Part shown: in pieces, positions 44,244-55,160 of the stretch
How the letters are laid out: each line of letters opens with the position of its first letter
Numbering within the stretch: the first letter of the stretch is position 1
Source: Hermodice carunculata
Lineage: Eukaryota; Annelida; Polychaeta; Eunicida; Amphinomidae
Assembly (NCBI GenBank): GCA_964020975.1
Contig: CAXHWN010002588.1
Coordinates: forward strand, 1,814,310 to 1,878,309
Direction of reading: 5' to 3'
Length of the DNA stretch: 64,000 bases
Translations under genes and position numbers: made by a program
The notes under the pieces: model-generated
Seen by the model: the letters and a program-made list of their open reading frames with translations, nothing else
Told to the model about the DNA's origin: nothing
The model's database searches: none

Positions 44244-45340
44244 AATTTTTTTTCTCTGTCCTCTGCTGGAACGTATTGGTTATCATATATTCTTTATTTG
44301 TCATGTGCATTAATTATCATTTGTATGCATAACACGTGTTCATACTACTTTGATGCTCGAATCTACGGACTGATTCCTGCAACATGTCGTATGTTCAATG
44401 TTTATATCTGAGTGCCAACTTAGACATTTCGTTTTTCCAAGAATTCTTTGTTGCTTTCCTTCCTCTTTACGACCACATTTGTCCGGAGTTTTTCTCAGAC
44501 ATTGTTATTCTGAAAACCACCAACCTTGCCATGGTAACTGACCTACCCGTGAAATTGTGCACCTGGTTTGGAATAGTCATGTTTTAAATAATGCAAATTA
44601 GGGGCAATTAAAATTTTGAAAGCTCCATATCTTCCAAACTATTGCAGATAGACACAAAATTTCAATGTGCATACATTGAATTGTGACACCTGCCAATATA
44701 ATGTATAGTAAATGAAAGTTTTGCCAATTAGTAGCACTGACAAATTTCAAAGTCGCATATGTTTAAAGCTATAATAGATAGAAATGCCACTCCAGCTTCA
44801 ATTTATGGCTTTGTGGCAAAGCTGCATCCAATGAACATGAACCAAAGTTGTAGGATTTTAATTTATGCTAATTAGGTGAATATGCAAAAATTTAAATCTT
44901 GAATAGCTTCAAAACTATTTAGATAAAGGTGCCATTCCCACTTCAACTTATGGGTTTGTGACATGGCCGCATCCAATGAACCATGATCCAAAATTGCATA
45001 ATTTTAATTTATGCAAATAAGATGAATACAGATAAATACACAAAATTTAAATCTCGACTAACACTAAAACTTTTATACATAGAGGTGCCATTCCAACTTC
45101 AATTTGTAGGTATCTGACATAGCCATATCCAATGAACCATAAAGCAAAGTCTTAGGCTTTTAATTAATGCAAATTAGGTAAACGCACAAAATTAATACGT
45201 TGAATAGCTTGAAAACTATAATAGGTATTGGTGTCAAACTTCACTTTATAAGTTTATGACGTAGCCATATACAAAGAACCATGAACCAAAGTCAGACATA
45301 TTCTTGGCACCCCACTGTGCCCTCAAGCTGGTAACTGTTT
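44155..45340 (+). mobile_element. Family B-like element with ~148-bp tandem core
   Basis: It begins with a (GT)n run (44159-44241) in the position of the family B hairpin, a pyrimidine-rich segment (44425-44475) and gtccggagtttttctcagac (compare ttgtccgacatttcat in copy 1). Four tandem units of about 148 bp follow from about 44740, each with 'actataatagatagaaatgc' or a near match, 'gccattcc-acttcaa', 'catccaatgaac' and 'ttttaatttatgcaaat'. The core satellite differs from the 144-bp one of copies 1 and 2, so related elements carry different cores. Confidence 0.55.
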
Positions 45341-46460
45341 CCAGTGACAGACTTTTATGAGATAATTAAGCTGTGAGAGGCTGGCCTCTGTACCTATCAG
45401 TACACAGACAGTAATGCCCAGTGCTGTGGCTTACCCTTCAATCCCTAAGGAGACTGACTGTGTTGGTAGAATACGCTTGGCTGCGTTGTGTCAACAAGGA
45501 GGCTGTATATAATCTGAAGCCTCCTGAAGCACATCCCAGTCAGCACCAGCTGACTGGGAGGTATCATTTCAACAAGAGGTTAGTGACATAGCGGCATCCA
45601 TTGAAATATAAGCCAAAGTCTAGCATGCCTTTGTAAAGGGAGATTCAGATGAACTACCAGAAATCCCTCAAACACAGATCCAAACTCCCTGTGATGACCA
45701 ACTGTTATATGGAATGATTTTGGTCCGGGCAGAGGGTACATTGGGGCATGCAGGCAGAGCTCTAGTCTGGCTCCCGACCAGTTTGTCATATTTTGTCCTA
45801 ATAAAGAGGTCATTGCGTTCATTTAAAAAAAAAGAAAGAAAAAAGGACACACAGTTCCCAAAGGCACTAACTTATTCTGGACGAAAAAACAGACCAGTTA
45901 GTTGCCGATGGTGACGTCCCGGTCTGGTTCAAACCATAGTGTTCAATGTGCTGACTGCAGAGGCGTGCACTGCCCGACCACTTTTCTTGCCGGCCATGCT
46001 AGGCAGAGAATATCAAGGCTAAGGACAGGACTTTTATATGCTTCTTTGCTTTTTAATTTGGTCGCAGAGTTGCCCATGGTTTTGTCCCACGATCTGTTTG
46101 TGTCGACACTGACACCTTGCCTTTCAATGCACTGCTAGGCACTTCCACTGGTCGTGGCATTTTACTTGAGGTTGGGCTGTCCAATAAACCAAAAGACCTT
46201 CTCACCTTTGTTTTCCTGGAACTTACCTGGACGCCGATGGTGATGACACTTTCTGAAGCTGATTGCCACTAGGCCTTGCAACATCAGCATCGGTGGGCAA
46301 GCCCCTTTTGGTATATTGTATTCCATGTTATGCTTGCACACTTTTTCTTTTTAAAGTGTGCTCTACTTGTACCATTAAACTTTGCAGCTTACTGTTTGCT
46401 GTTGTAAATTTGCAGTGGCACGATTTGCATGTCATGAGCATAAACTGTTCGACTGCACGT
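45341..46460. other. No recognised gene; two short hairpins
   Basis: Hairpins aggaggct/agcctcct (about 45489-45520) and cccagtcagc/gctgactggg (about 45533-45560) lie side by side. Frames at 45580-46138 overlap on both strands and show no domain. Confidence 0.45.
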
Positions 46461-46466
46461 ATAGTT

Positions 46467-47290
46467 AAAATGTATGTGTCAACACATACTTTTCTGTTTT
46501 TCCTGAAATTCTTTCTGTCTTTCTTTCTTCTTCTTTAACAACAAATTTGTTCGAAACTTTTCTCGAACACTATTATATATAGAAACTCCAAACTTGACAT
46601 GATTGTACCTCCATACAAGGAGTTTGACCGTTTTATACAGAGGAACAAAGATGTTTAAAATTATGTAAATTTGGGGCATTTGAAATTTTAAATCTTGAAT
46701 ATCTTCAAAAGTATAATAGATAGAGATGTCATTCCAACTACTACTAGGGGGTTATTAACCAGTGCGCATCTAATGGATTTAAAACGGTAGTTGTAGCAAT
46801 TTAGATTGTGCTAATTAGCAGCATTGGAAAGTTTAAAACTTGCATATCTTCAAAACTATTATACATGTAGATAGAGATACCATTTTAACTTCTACTTGCT
46901 ATGGTGACTGATAAAACCTGTGAAATTGTGCATCGCATTTGGAATAGTCATTGTGTTTAAAAGTATGCAAATTAGGGACAATTAAAATTTTAAAAGCTCC
47001 ATATCGTCCAAACTTTCAGATACTCAATATTTCAATGAACATATATATACTTCAATTTATAGGGTTGTAGCAAAGCCCCATCCAATGAACCATAAACCAT
47101 AGTTGAAAGCTTTCAATTTATGCAGATTAGGCAAATACCCAAAATTAAAAAATGTTGAATAGCTTCATAACTATTATAGATAGTAGTTTCATTCAAACTT
47201 CATTTGAAGTGTTCAAAAAAAAGTGCTTCAGAAAATCTCCAGACCAACTTGGTCGTGAATAAGAAAGAAAAGATAGAGAAAGAAAGAAAG
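46467..47290 (+). mobile_element. Family B element, copy 5
   Basis: The terminal hairpin AAAATGTATGTGT then CAACACATACTTTT (46467-46493) is followed by a TTTC/TTC-rich run, gttcgaaacttttctcgaac, ctccaaacttgacatgattg, and tandem 'caaaactattatacatgtag agatagagataccat'-type units. This is the same order as 39240 to 38705 read in reverse. The right part is degraded, ending about at a GAAA-rich stretch (47258-47292). Confidence 0.65.
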
Positions 47291-47859
47291 AAATTCACAA
47301 TTCCAGTGTTTACTTATACAGTGTAGCCTCTCTACAGTGGGCACCGTTGGGACCAGAGAAAAGTCACCCCTGGAACCAGAGAAAAATGCCCACTCTTGAG
47401 AGGGTCTGCCCTTCTGGGCAGTATGAATGAGTATATGTGCATGAACATGTACATCATCATACATGCACGTCGAGACAAGCACTATCCTGCCTCAATATTG
47501 GCTATAAAGAACAGAATTCATCTCACTGGTTAAAAACAATATGAAAGTGTCCACTGAGATGACACACTCTAAATACTGTAATGCAATTTCTAGACACTGT
47601 GAAATAAATTGTTTTTGGAGTGTTAGCAATTTTTTCTGAATTTGTATCTAAAATCAAAGATTTAAAACCAAAAAATATTAAATGTTTGACTTTTCAACAC
47701 TGTGCACAAATTTACCGATAGATAAAGTCAAAAGTTCTTTTTTCAGAATTAATAAGCAAAATGTCTAAACATAATGGTAAACTATACATAAATATTAATT
47801 CATATACAAAGAAAGCACATTGGTCACAGAATAAATGTTCAAAAAGTAACGTAAACTTT
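47291..47859. other. No gene; partial MITE-like end
   Basis: TACAGTGTAGCCTCTCTACA (47317) with gggcaccgttgggaccag resembles the left end and interior of the 23965 MITE, but no matching right end was found. Confidence 0.4.
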
Positions 47860-48517
47860 GTTTGATGCTATAAAATTTATTTTGGATAATATTTTTGTTC
47901 AATGCGGACCATTGGTTTTTCAACAAATATAAGGCATTCCAATGGTTAGAAACTGCTCTCCGTTACTGGTTGATTTACATTTAATCTGGCTTTAATTTAA
48001 GTATATGGATAATTTGATGAAAAAGGACTTTCAAATGGCTACAAAATTATCAAACAACGCAAGAGATATTGATGACATTGCTTGTGTGAGTGTACAAAAT
48101 TTCAGTGAAATTGCGAAAGAAATTTACATAAAAAATATCCCTTTGAAGGGTAACAATTCAGATGGTTTCACAGATGTGTTTCTAGAAGACTTGAATATCC
48201 AGGTCACTAATGACAGGTTTTGTATTCAAGTCTATCACAAAATAGATGAGTTTAACATTGAAGCAGTTAAGTATCCTTTCCCGGACAGTGATATTTCGGA
48301 ATCTATTGGATATACTAATACGTTTTGGTCACAGATTTTGATATTCGGTCGTATTTGTTCTAAATTTAGGGAGTTTGCATCTAGAACCAAATTTATTTAC
48401 AATAAACCTGAGTCAAGACGATTCACAGATGTACTTTTCATCAAATTTTTCCACAAATTTTGCTGTAACTATCCAGAGACCGTTAGAAAGTTTGGCTTCA
48501 ATACTTTCAGAGATTAA
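47860..48517 (+). pseudogene. Reverse-transcriptase-like fragment (RYIDD-type family)
   Basis: The upstream part (47880-47990) reads FVQCGPLVFQQI, GIPMVRNCSPLLVDLHLI in frame pieces, and the 170-codon frame (48005-48517) has ARDIDDIACVSVQNFSEI, IKNIPLKGNNS, VTNDRFCIQVYHKIDEFNIE and AVKYPFPDSDI, SQILIFGRICSKFREF. This is the order of an invertebrate RT family I recall as GIPMG..CAPLL, RYIDD, YDKRDDF, V.YPF and YISQL.R..R. Motif C reads DIDD. Penelope-like affinity is possible but not shown. The N-terminal half is missing; the Met at 48005 is internal to the original protein. Confidence 0.55.
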
Positions 48518-48537
48518 AGACTTACCTGTTTTGCTAC

Positions 48538-48568
<31 letters not shown>

Positions 48569-49080
48569 CATCATTCTGTTTTAATGAACTTTCAGGCTAG
48601 CTTGCTTTCTGCTTTGGTAAATCCCGAGGGGCAATCAGTAGCAAGCAGTGGCCTATGACACTTACACGCTTGCCTAATTGTACTTCATATCTGGTTAAGA
48701 AAATTATTATATTTTGATTACATTCTCTCGACTTAAATACTAATGACTTTCATTCTTTTCTGACTTGCCCTACAAAATTTGCTATTGATATCCAAAGATT
48801 ATTAGGAAGTTTGGCTACAATAATTTTGCAGTTTTTAGACTTGCCTGTTTTGCTACTCAATTTTATTTTTTGGCATCATTCTGTTTCAATATCCACTTTC
48901 CGACATTTTAAGCTTACATGTTTTCTGTCAGGTTAACACGGGGGGGGGGGGAGGCTATCGGTAGCAAGCAGCAGCCTACGACAGTTGCAAGTTTGCCTAA
49001 TTGTACGTAAAATCGTGTTAAGAAAAATTGTTTTGATACCTTGTTTTTCACATAAGTGCTGATGACTTTCATTCTTTTCT
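48440..49080. repeat. Two-unit tandem duplication (~315-320 bp) at the RT-like fragment's 3' end
   Basis: The last ~25 codons plus about 240 bp of downstream sequence repeat once: cctgttttgctact, ggcatcattctgttt, gtagcaagcag, cagcctacgaca, gcctaattgtac and gactttcattcttttctga occur in the same order in both units. Identity is moderate. Confidence 0.75.
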
Positions 49081-49689
49081 GACATGTCTAAATGCACATT
49101 TACTTAATAAAAATTAATCAAAATTGACAATATTTTCTCAATGTCACGAACGCGACTCATACCGTTGAAACATTGACTTACGTTTGACAGTAAAATAGAG
49201 CTTAATTGTTCGGAGACTTTCAAAGTGAGGAGTGGGTGTCATCATGTAGTTTGCTTTACATTTCTGGTGCAGGATGTCTATTGTGGCTGCACTTGTTAGA
49301 ATTTCCCTTGGTTTGTACAGCTGGTCTTGCTGCAACTATTTATTTTACAATCACTGGGACTGAATATAAGGCCCCAGTTTGTTTCTACTTCAGTTATACA
49401 CTGGCAGATGGTTTAACTAGGATAAGCTATCCATTAAGAAAGGGTATATATTAGTTAAGTCAGGGTAAGTCAAATTGTTCTTATCTGAACCCCCACTATA
49501 CAGTTTAATAATTTATGTTTTGTTTAACAGGTATTCTTCTTTCACAATGACATCATGAAGCTCTGCATTCATAAGCAAAACTTCACCTATTTAGCGAATT
49601 CATCATTTGCCACGTTCATATTTATTCATTGTTTTGTGGGTTGTCTTTGATGAATATTCAGCTTAGACAAGGAGCCACTACTCAAAGAG
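49081..49689. other. No recognised feature
   Basis: Plain AT-rich sequence. Short frames at 49144-49454 lack motifs. Confidence 0.45.
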
Positions 49690-49945
49690 ACATGTACGGG
49701 TATAGGCTCCAAAACATGTTCTGAGTAATTACCCGTTGAAGACCCTTTAATTTATTTGGGCTAATACAGCCTATGTCAAAATTCTACAGAGGAACGTGCG
49801 CAATATGGACAATAGTACTTCGAAATGTAGGTTAGACAGTGACAGGTAAGCTTATGAATAGTAAGAGTTGGGACTGCGGAATAGGGTAATGACTACTAGG
49901 AAGTGGTTCTGGATATAAAGACACAAATACAATAAATCTACACAC
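49690..49945 (-). repeat. Dispersed repeat I, copy 2 (inverted)
   Basis: Reverse-complement counterpart of 37341-37560. ccctttaatttatttgggct and gttgggactgcggaataggg are matching landmarks. It lies next to a (GAAA)n run. Confidence 0.75.
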
Positions 49946-49986
49946 TGTTTCAATGTGTTCAAAATATGTCTCGGTTGGCACCCATA

Positions 49987-49999
49987 TAAGAAAGAAAAA

Positions 50000-50059
<60 letters not shown>

Positions 50060-50071
50060 AAAGTGAGTGTT

Positions 50072-50112
<41 letters not shown>

Positions 50113-50242
50113 TAATTACTGTTTTGTGGCAGAATTGTAGGTGCTACTTTTGATGACCAGAAATGACAGACTGAAATTTTGCAATGTGCCTTACAAAAAA
50201 GAAAGAGAGAGACAGAGAAAAAAGAAAGAATGAAAGAAAGAT

Positions 50243-50281
<39 letters not shown>

Positions 50282-50303
50282 ATGGAAAAACAGATAAATA
50301 TGT

Positions 50304-50343
<40 letters not shown>
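49987..50343. repeat. Two successive (GAAA)n + hairpin/(CA)n units
   Basis: (GAAA)n 49987-50061 then GTGAGTGTTGACACACAC and (CA)n to 50112 with CTTTAATTA; a second GAAA run 50205-50282, then TATGTGTACACACAC and (CA)n to 50343 with CTTTAATTA. Both copy the family B terminus, so this looks like two stacked ends. Confidence 0.8.
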
Positions 50344-50345
<2 letters not shown>

Positions 50346-51089
50346 TAATTATAATAAGGCCAATTTCCCTGACGTTAAGTTTGCATTTTTATCAGCGCCA
50401 TGGAACACAGCTCACGAAGTCTTTGATAACCTTGATGATATCGTTTCATATTTTTTAGATCTGTTCTGTGTTCTACTAAGGAATTTATTCCCCTCAAAGA
50501 AGTCACTGTTAAACCCTCTGATAAGACCTGCATTACCACTAGGATAAAAACAGTTTATTCGTCAACGCAGTCGTGCATGGAAGAGCTTTAAGAATGTAGC
50601 TAATATGCCACGCCACTTTAATTTCGCGGGTTACATAAAGGTCAAGAGTTTCTACCAGTTTTACAAGAAATCACCTGAGTATGTGGTCAACAAAATTCGG
50701 AAATCAATTCGATGATATTTTCTCAAATTACGTTCTATATTGGATGACAAAAAATAAATCCTAAGCAGCCGTGGACCCTATCAAAATCTGTTTTGGGATC
50801 CAAATTTCATCATAATATCCCTACACATTTTTCAAAAACGACAAAATTGTATACGGTAACGTAGAAAAATTTCACATATTTATTATATATTTTGCAAGTC
50901 AATTTACAACTTCTTCCGACATTGATTTTCTTCCAATGTCCGAATTTAGATATCTTTCCGAGTCAAGTGTAGATCGAATTTGATGACGAGATTGTCTGCA
51001 GAGGTCTTTCGTCTCTGAAAGTTACAGCTGCCAAATGGCCTGGCAATATTTGAAATATCCTTTTCAAGAATACTGCCATTTCTATCTGC

Positions 51090-51660
51090 AGCTCTCTTAC
51101 TGATATATTTACACTTTGCCTTGACCAAGCTTACTTTCCATCTTCATGGAAAAGTTCGAATATTTGTCCCGCGAACAAACAATCCAACAGACAAAGACAA
51201 AGTGACTACGGACCAATATCTTTGCTCTGTAACCTCTCTGAAATATTTGAACGGCTAATATCCAACGAACTCTAACAATATTTGTCAGCAAATGATCTCC
51301 TCACATAAAAATCAGAGTTAAAGGCAGGTGACTCCACAATCAACCAACTTGTCTATGCTTTATAAATCCACAACGGTGTTGAACTCTCAAAAGAGGCCAG
51401 GATGATACTTCTTGACATTTTTAAGGATTTCGACAAGGTGTGGCATCCTGGACTCCTCTTCAAAATTAAGCAGCTTGGTATATCTGATAATCTTATTACT
51501 TGGGTTCAAAGCAATCTTTTTAATTGCTTGCAACGAGTTACTTTACATGGTCAATCTTCTGCCTGGCTACTTATCGATGCTGGGGTGCCTCATGGCACTA
51601 TTCTGGGCCCTCTTTTATTCTTGGTATATATAAACGGTAGCGGTGCGGCGAAAATAGTCT
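51090..51660 (+). pseudogene. LINE-E reverse transcriptase, motifs 1 to B
   Basis: Pieces give AYFPSSWKSSNICPANKQS, DYGPISLLCNLSEIFERLIS, ELKAGDSTINQLVYA, then in the 51402-51662 frame ARMILLDIFKDFDKVWHPGL (motif A Asp), LLFKIKQLGISDNLITWVQS and GVPHGTILGPLLFLVYIN (motif B). GVPQG is expected where GVPHG occurs. Sequence then jumps to the C-terminal region. Confidence 0.82.
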
Positions 51661-51664
51661 GAAT

Positions 51665-52010
51665 CAGCCTTATTCTACAAAATGATAAATCGTGCAGTAC
51701 CAGAATATATTTTTTTCATATGATACCACCGGTGAGGCGGACTGCAGCTGGCCAATATGTAAGAAATTCACGAAAAATTCGTCAACTTAAACTTAGAACC
51801 GTTAGATTTGAAAACCTCCATTATTCCTTCAAGAATAAACCTTTGGAATAACCTGTCTGTTGATATCAGACAGTCAAATACTCCGTTTTGCTTCAAACAG
51901 AATTTGAAATTATGTTGATTTTTGAGAATAAACCTGAACCGTATTATATGTCTTTGGCCAACGTTTTTCGTATCTTTGCCATACACAACTGCGTTTTGGT
52001 CACTCGTGCC
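51665..52010 (+). pseudogene. LINE-E C-terminal segment
   Basis: ALFYKMINRAVPEYI opens the segment, then LANM/QYVRNSRKIRQL-type text, IIPSTINLWNNLSVDIRQSN and TPFCFKQNLKL follow in shifting frames. This is the domain after the thumb in CR1-like proteins, matching LINE-C's FYKMVNKLTPRYLYDL and LWNNLS. Confidence 0.75.
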
Positions 52011-52054
52011 TAGGTTCCCGTCTATCTAAAATGAATATTTCACCTCATCCATTA

Positions 52055-53020
52055 TATCCAAGCCAATTGCTTCAAAATTGCACAGGGACACTTCTGAGGA
52101 CCCCCAGACTTTATTTTTTAAAGAGTTGAAGCTGCGATTTTCTTTCCTTTTTTTACGAATTTTTGTGCGTTAAAACGGTTTTCGACTTCTCCAAAACTGT
52201 CACTCATATTGTGCTGAAACTTGGTGGACATGTAACTTGTGAGAGGGGTCAACAAACCTGTTCAGTATATTGTGATACCCTGGAATCCCGATTTTTCACA
52301 TTTTTTTTTCAATCTGAGTACTTTTCGGTCAATGCAGGCATTCCCATTGATTACGATGTAAATCAATGATGATTGCAATAGAAATTTGTATTTTTGCTTT
52401 TTCTCCAAAACCATCAGTTAGGTTTATTTCAAACTTGGTGGGGATGTAGCTTGGTTGAATCTCTACCAAGATTGTCCAAATGCCTACACTCCATTAATAT
52501 ATTGGAATTTTAATGATTTTTTTTTTTCATTTTCTGGTAAAATCTGAAAGAAAAAAATCTTCTTCAAAAACACCAAATCACATCGTATAAAAAACGTCTG
52601 GAGACCACAGATTTAAATTTATTCAACAGGTGGTGCTGCCAATTTTTCTACTTTTTACAATTTTTGTGTGTTCTCGCTATTTTTAACTTATGCTCTAAAC
52701 CGTCGCTCATATTGTTCTTAAACTTGGCAGAAAGGTTGCTTGTGGAAACGTAAAACAAAAGTGTTTAGGCTTCTAGGTGGGGATACTCTTGATCCTGATT
52801 TTTTAACGAAATTTCAATGCGGGTACCTATCAGTAATGCATGCATTCCTCCTTCTTACCATGCAAGTCAATGGATTTGCAATCGAGAAGTCCCGTTTTTT
52901 TTTTTTACTTCCTCTCCAAAATCCTCAACTCCTAGCCCAGAGAGGTACTTATTGTGAGTTGAATGTGAAGGTCAGCCGAGGAGAGGCTGCTCACAGAGCC
53001 CTCTCGTTTAATTAGAGGGC
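52055..53020 (+). repeat. Interspersed repeat family A, copy 4
   Basis: Starts with agccaattgcttcaaaattg cacagggacacttc and passes through 'ctccaaaactgtcactcat', 'aacttggtgg', 'ggtggtgctgc' modules. It ends with gaaggtcagccgaggagagg and ctgctcacagagccctc, the family end hairpin. Confidence 0.75.
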
Positions 53021-53439
53021 ATCCATTTTTATGCACCTATTTACGTTGTATGAAGTTTTGCCCTGTTACTTTTGCAAATATAATATCATTTTCACAATCA
53101 TCTAGTTTTTGTACACTTGTCTTGCAGAATTTTTTTTTTTTTTTTTTTTTTTTTCATTGGACTGGTGCAACATGTGATTGACGATCTTCCAATCACGGTC
53201 AGTTCATATTCATTGCCAAACCTTTAATTTCTTTATGTAAAATGAAGTCAGCGTAACCACCTATGAATTACATCTGATTGGACCATCAAACCAGCAATCA
53301 GTGGACATGCGACCTTGTCCAAACAATTCCAACACTTTAGTTGGTTACCACTGGGGCGGATCGAGGATATTTTAACAGGGTTCAGATTTAAGATTCAGAT
53401 TCATAATCAGAGTTTATGATGTTAGAGGCTACACAGTTT
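53021..53439. other. Spacer with poly-T run
   Basis: A 26-base T run lies at 53129-53154. No gene or other feature seen. Confidence 0.5.
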
Positions 53440-54350
53440 GCTCCAAGGAGATCCACTGGTCGCACAGATATAAATAAAGTTGTATCGTCAGCATAAATGA
53501 TAAATTTTTAAAAATTGTAGACTTATGTTGAGTCATTTATGTAGATCAGAAAAAGTAGAGGACTTATAATTGATACCTGGGGAACTCCTATGGAAATAAT
53601 TAAAGAGTCAGATTTATATTTATCACAAACAAACGTATTGTTTTCTATTACTAACGTAGCTTTTGAAAAGATTTAAAGCAGTAGCATTGAAACCGTAATA
53701 GCGTAATTTGTGCAATAATATTTGGTGGTCTAAGGTGTCAAATGCTTTACTTTAGAGAGATCAATAAAAACACTTATTGGGATATGTCCATTATACATAT
53801 CTAAAGTTAGTCTATCTATAAATTCCATGGCGGCCAACTCTGTGGAGTGCTTTTTACGGAAACCGTATTGACTATCAGACAATAAGGTATGATATTACAT
53901 AGTACGGTTTAGGTTTATTCTCGAGAGCCTACCATGACCGTAAGCAAGCTTTCCTTTGAATGAGTCAATAATGTCATTTACTGTTTCGTCTGTGACAAGA
54001 TTAAAGACAAAATCATGCGGGACAGGGTTTAATGGCTAATTTGTATGAGAATGATCTGCAAGAGAATTTTGACAGGCCAGATTATCGCCAATGTTTGTAA
54101 CATATTTATTAAAATTAGTTGCTATATCTAATTTATCAATCACAATATCATCATTTATTTTTAAAGACTCAGGAAATTTAGTCTCACGTTGTGTTTGTTG
54201 AGTACATCATTTATAGTAATCCACGTGTTCTTAATATCATTTTTATACCTGTCGAAGCACGACTTAAAATAATCTTTTTTTTAGCCACACAGATATTGTT
54301 TTTCAAAATTGTATTAGAAATTTTAAATTGTATTTACCTTAACTCGAATT
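53440..54350 (-). mobile_element. LINE-D: RT and linker fragment
   Basis: Minus-strand order: KKDYFKSCFDRYKNDIKNTW (about 54285-54225), KINDDIVIDKLDIATNFNKY, VTNIGDNLACQNSLADHS, LVTDETVNDIIDSFKGKLAY (about 54000-53940), SDSQYGFRKKHSTELAAMEF (about 53880-53825), MYNGHIPISVFIDLSK (motif A region), GVPQVSIISPLLFLIYIND (about 53585-53530) and FIIYADDTTLF (about 53500). Motif B has Val and Ile where GVPQGSILGP is usual. Both termini are missing. It is a different LINE family from LINE-B, -C, -E and -P, judged by the SQYGFRKKHST block. Confidence 0.82.
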
Positions 54351-54504
54351 CTTCATTATCATGAGGAATTTCCTTCAAACAGGGGGTTCGAATGTGTGTT
54401 GATTTGCAGTGCGAGGTCGCGCAGCCACCGAGAGGGGGAAGAACTTTTTACAAAAAGAAATGGAAAATGGCGCTGTCCGGTGCATTATAACTTAGAATGG
54501 CCAA

Positions 54505-54607
<103 letters not shown>

Positions 54608-54829
54608 TCACTTTAAACTGATTAATATATATATTTCCAATCACGGCGATATATAATTAATGTCATTTGTTTCAAAATTTTATCAGCTATAGTAGAATAT
54701 GCCTAATGTGGCGCCTTTTAAGTTTATAGTAAACTCAAAATGCTCGAGACCTACGTATAGGCTACATACATATAGCGTAGGTGCACATATGAACTAACGC
54801 CAAAATATCCTTTCTTTCTTTTGTCTTTA

Positions 54830-55160
54830 TTTCCATCTTTCCTTTTCCTTCCTTCTTTTTTTCCTCGAACCACTCGACCCCAGATCCGCCACAACAGCAC
54901 ATGTTGCTGGGTCATCGTTCTAATTTGGCCTTTTGCTGATTGCATGGAATTTCGAGTGTTGGCCATTTCTTTCGTCGAGACAGTCATTAATGTCAGCATG
55001 CACCATAACACCAGCAGGTTTAACTCCTTGCTGCTTCAACTGAGCAACCTTTTCTGTCATTTCAACCATTCTGGCTCCATGGATGCATTCTATCATTACA
55101 TCATTATTGACACATGAGTGAACATCACGAGTGACGGAGTCGCCATGCACGTATCAAAGC
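54830..55160 (-). pseudogene. SGNH-like hydrolase fragment (LINE ORF1 type)
   Basis: The frame 55150-54920 reads HGDSVTRDVHSCVN (block I, GDS with nucleophile-position Ser), NDVMIECIHGARMVEMT, then KQQGVKPAGVMVHADIND, matching the GxND block with Ala-Asp in place of Gly-Thr or Gly-Ile. SGNH hydrolases of this shape form the C-terminal part of some LINE ORF1 proteins. The downstream D-x-x-H block was not found. It could equally be a remnant of a host esterase, but the neighbourhood is all transposon. Sequence above 55.16 kb shifts frame. Confidence 0.5.

Larger units (their letters stand above)
50350..52030 (+). mobile_element. LINE-E: CR1/jockey-like fragment with internal deletion
   Basis: A linker (NKANFPDVKFAFLSAPWN, FIRQRSRAWKSFKNVANM; 50350-50720) leads to RT blocks (about 51090-51645) and then directly to a C-terminal segment (about 51670-52010). 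The part with RT motif C and the thumb is absent, so about 1 kb was deleted near 51.65 kb. No APE domain precedes it. A family B end abuts the 5' side, suggesting truncation or insertion there. Confidence 0.8.

Noticed and set aside
54378-54395. Another hAT end (CAGGGGGTTCGAATG)
   Set aside because: Only one end is present, with no partner inverted end or flanking duplication nearby.
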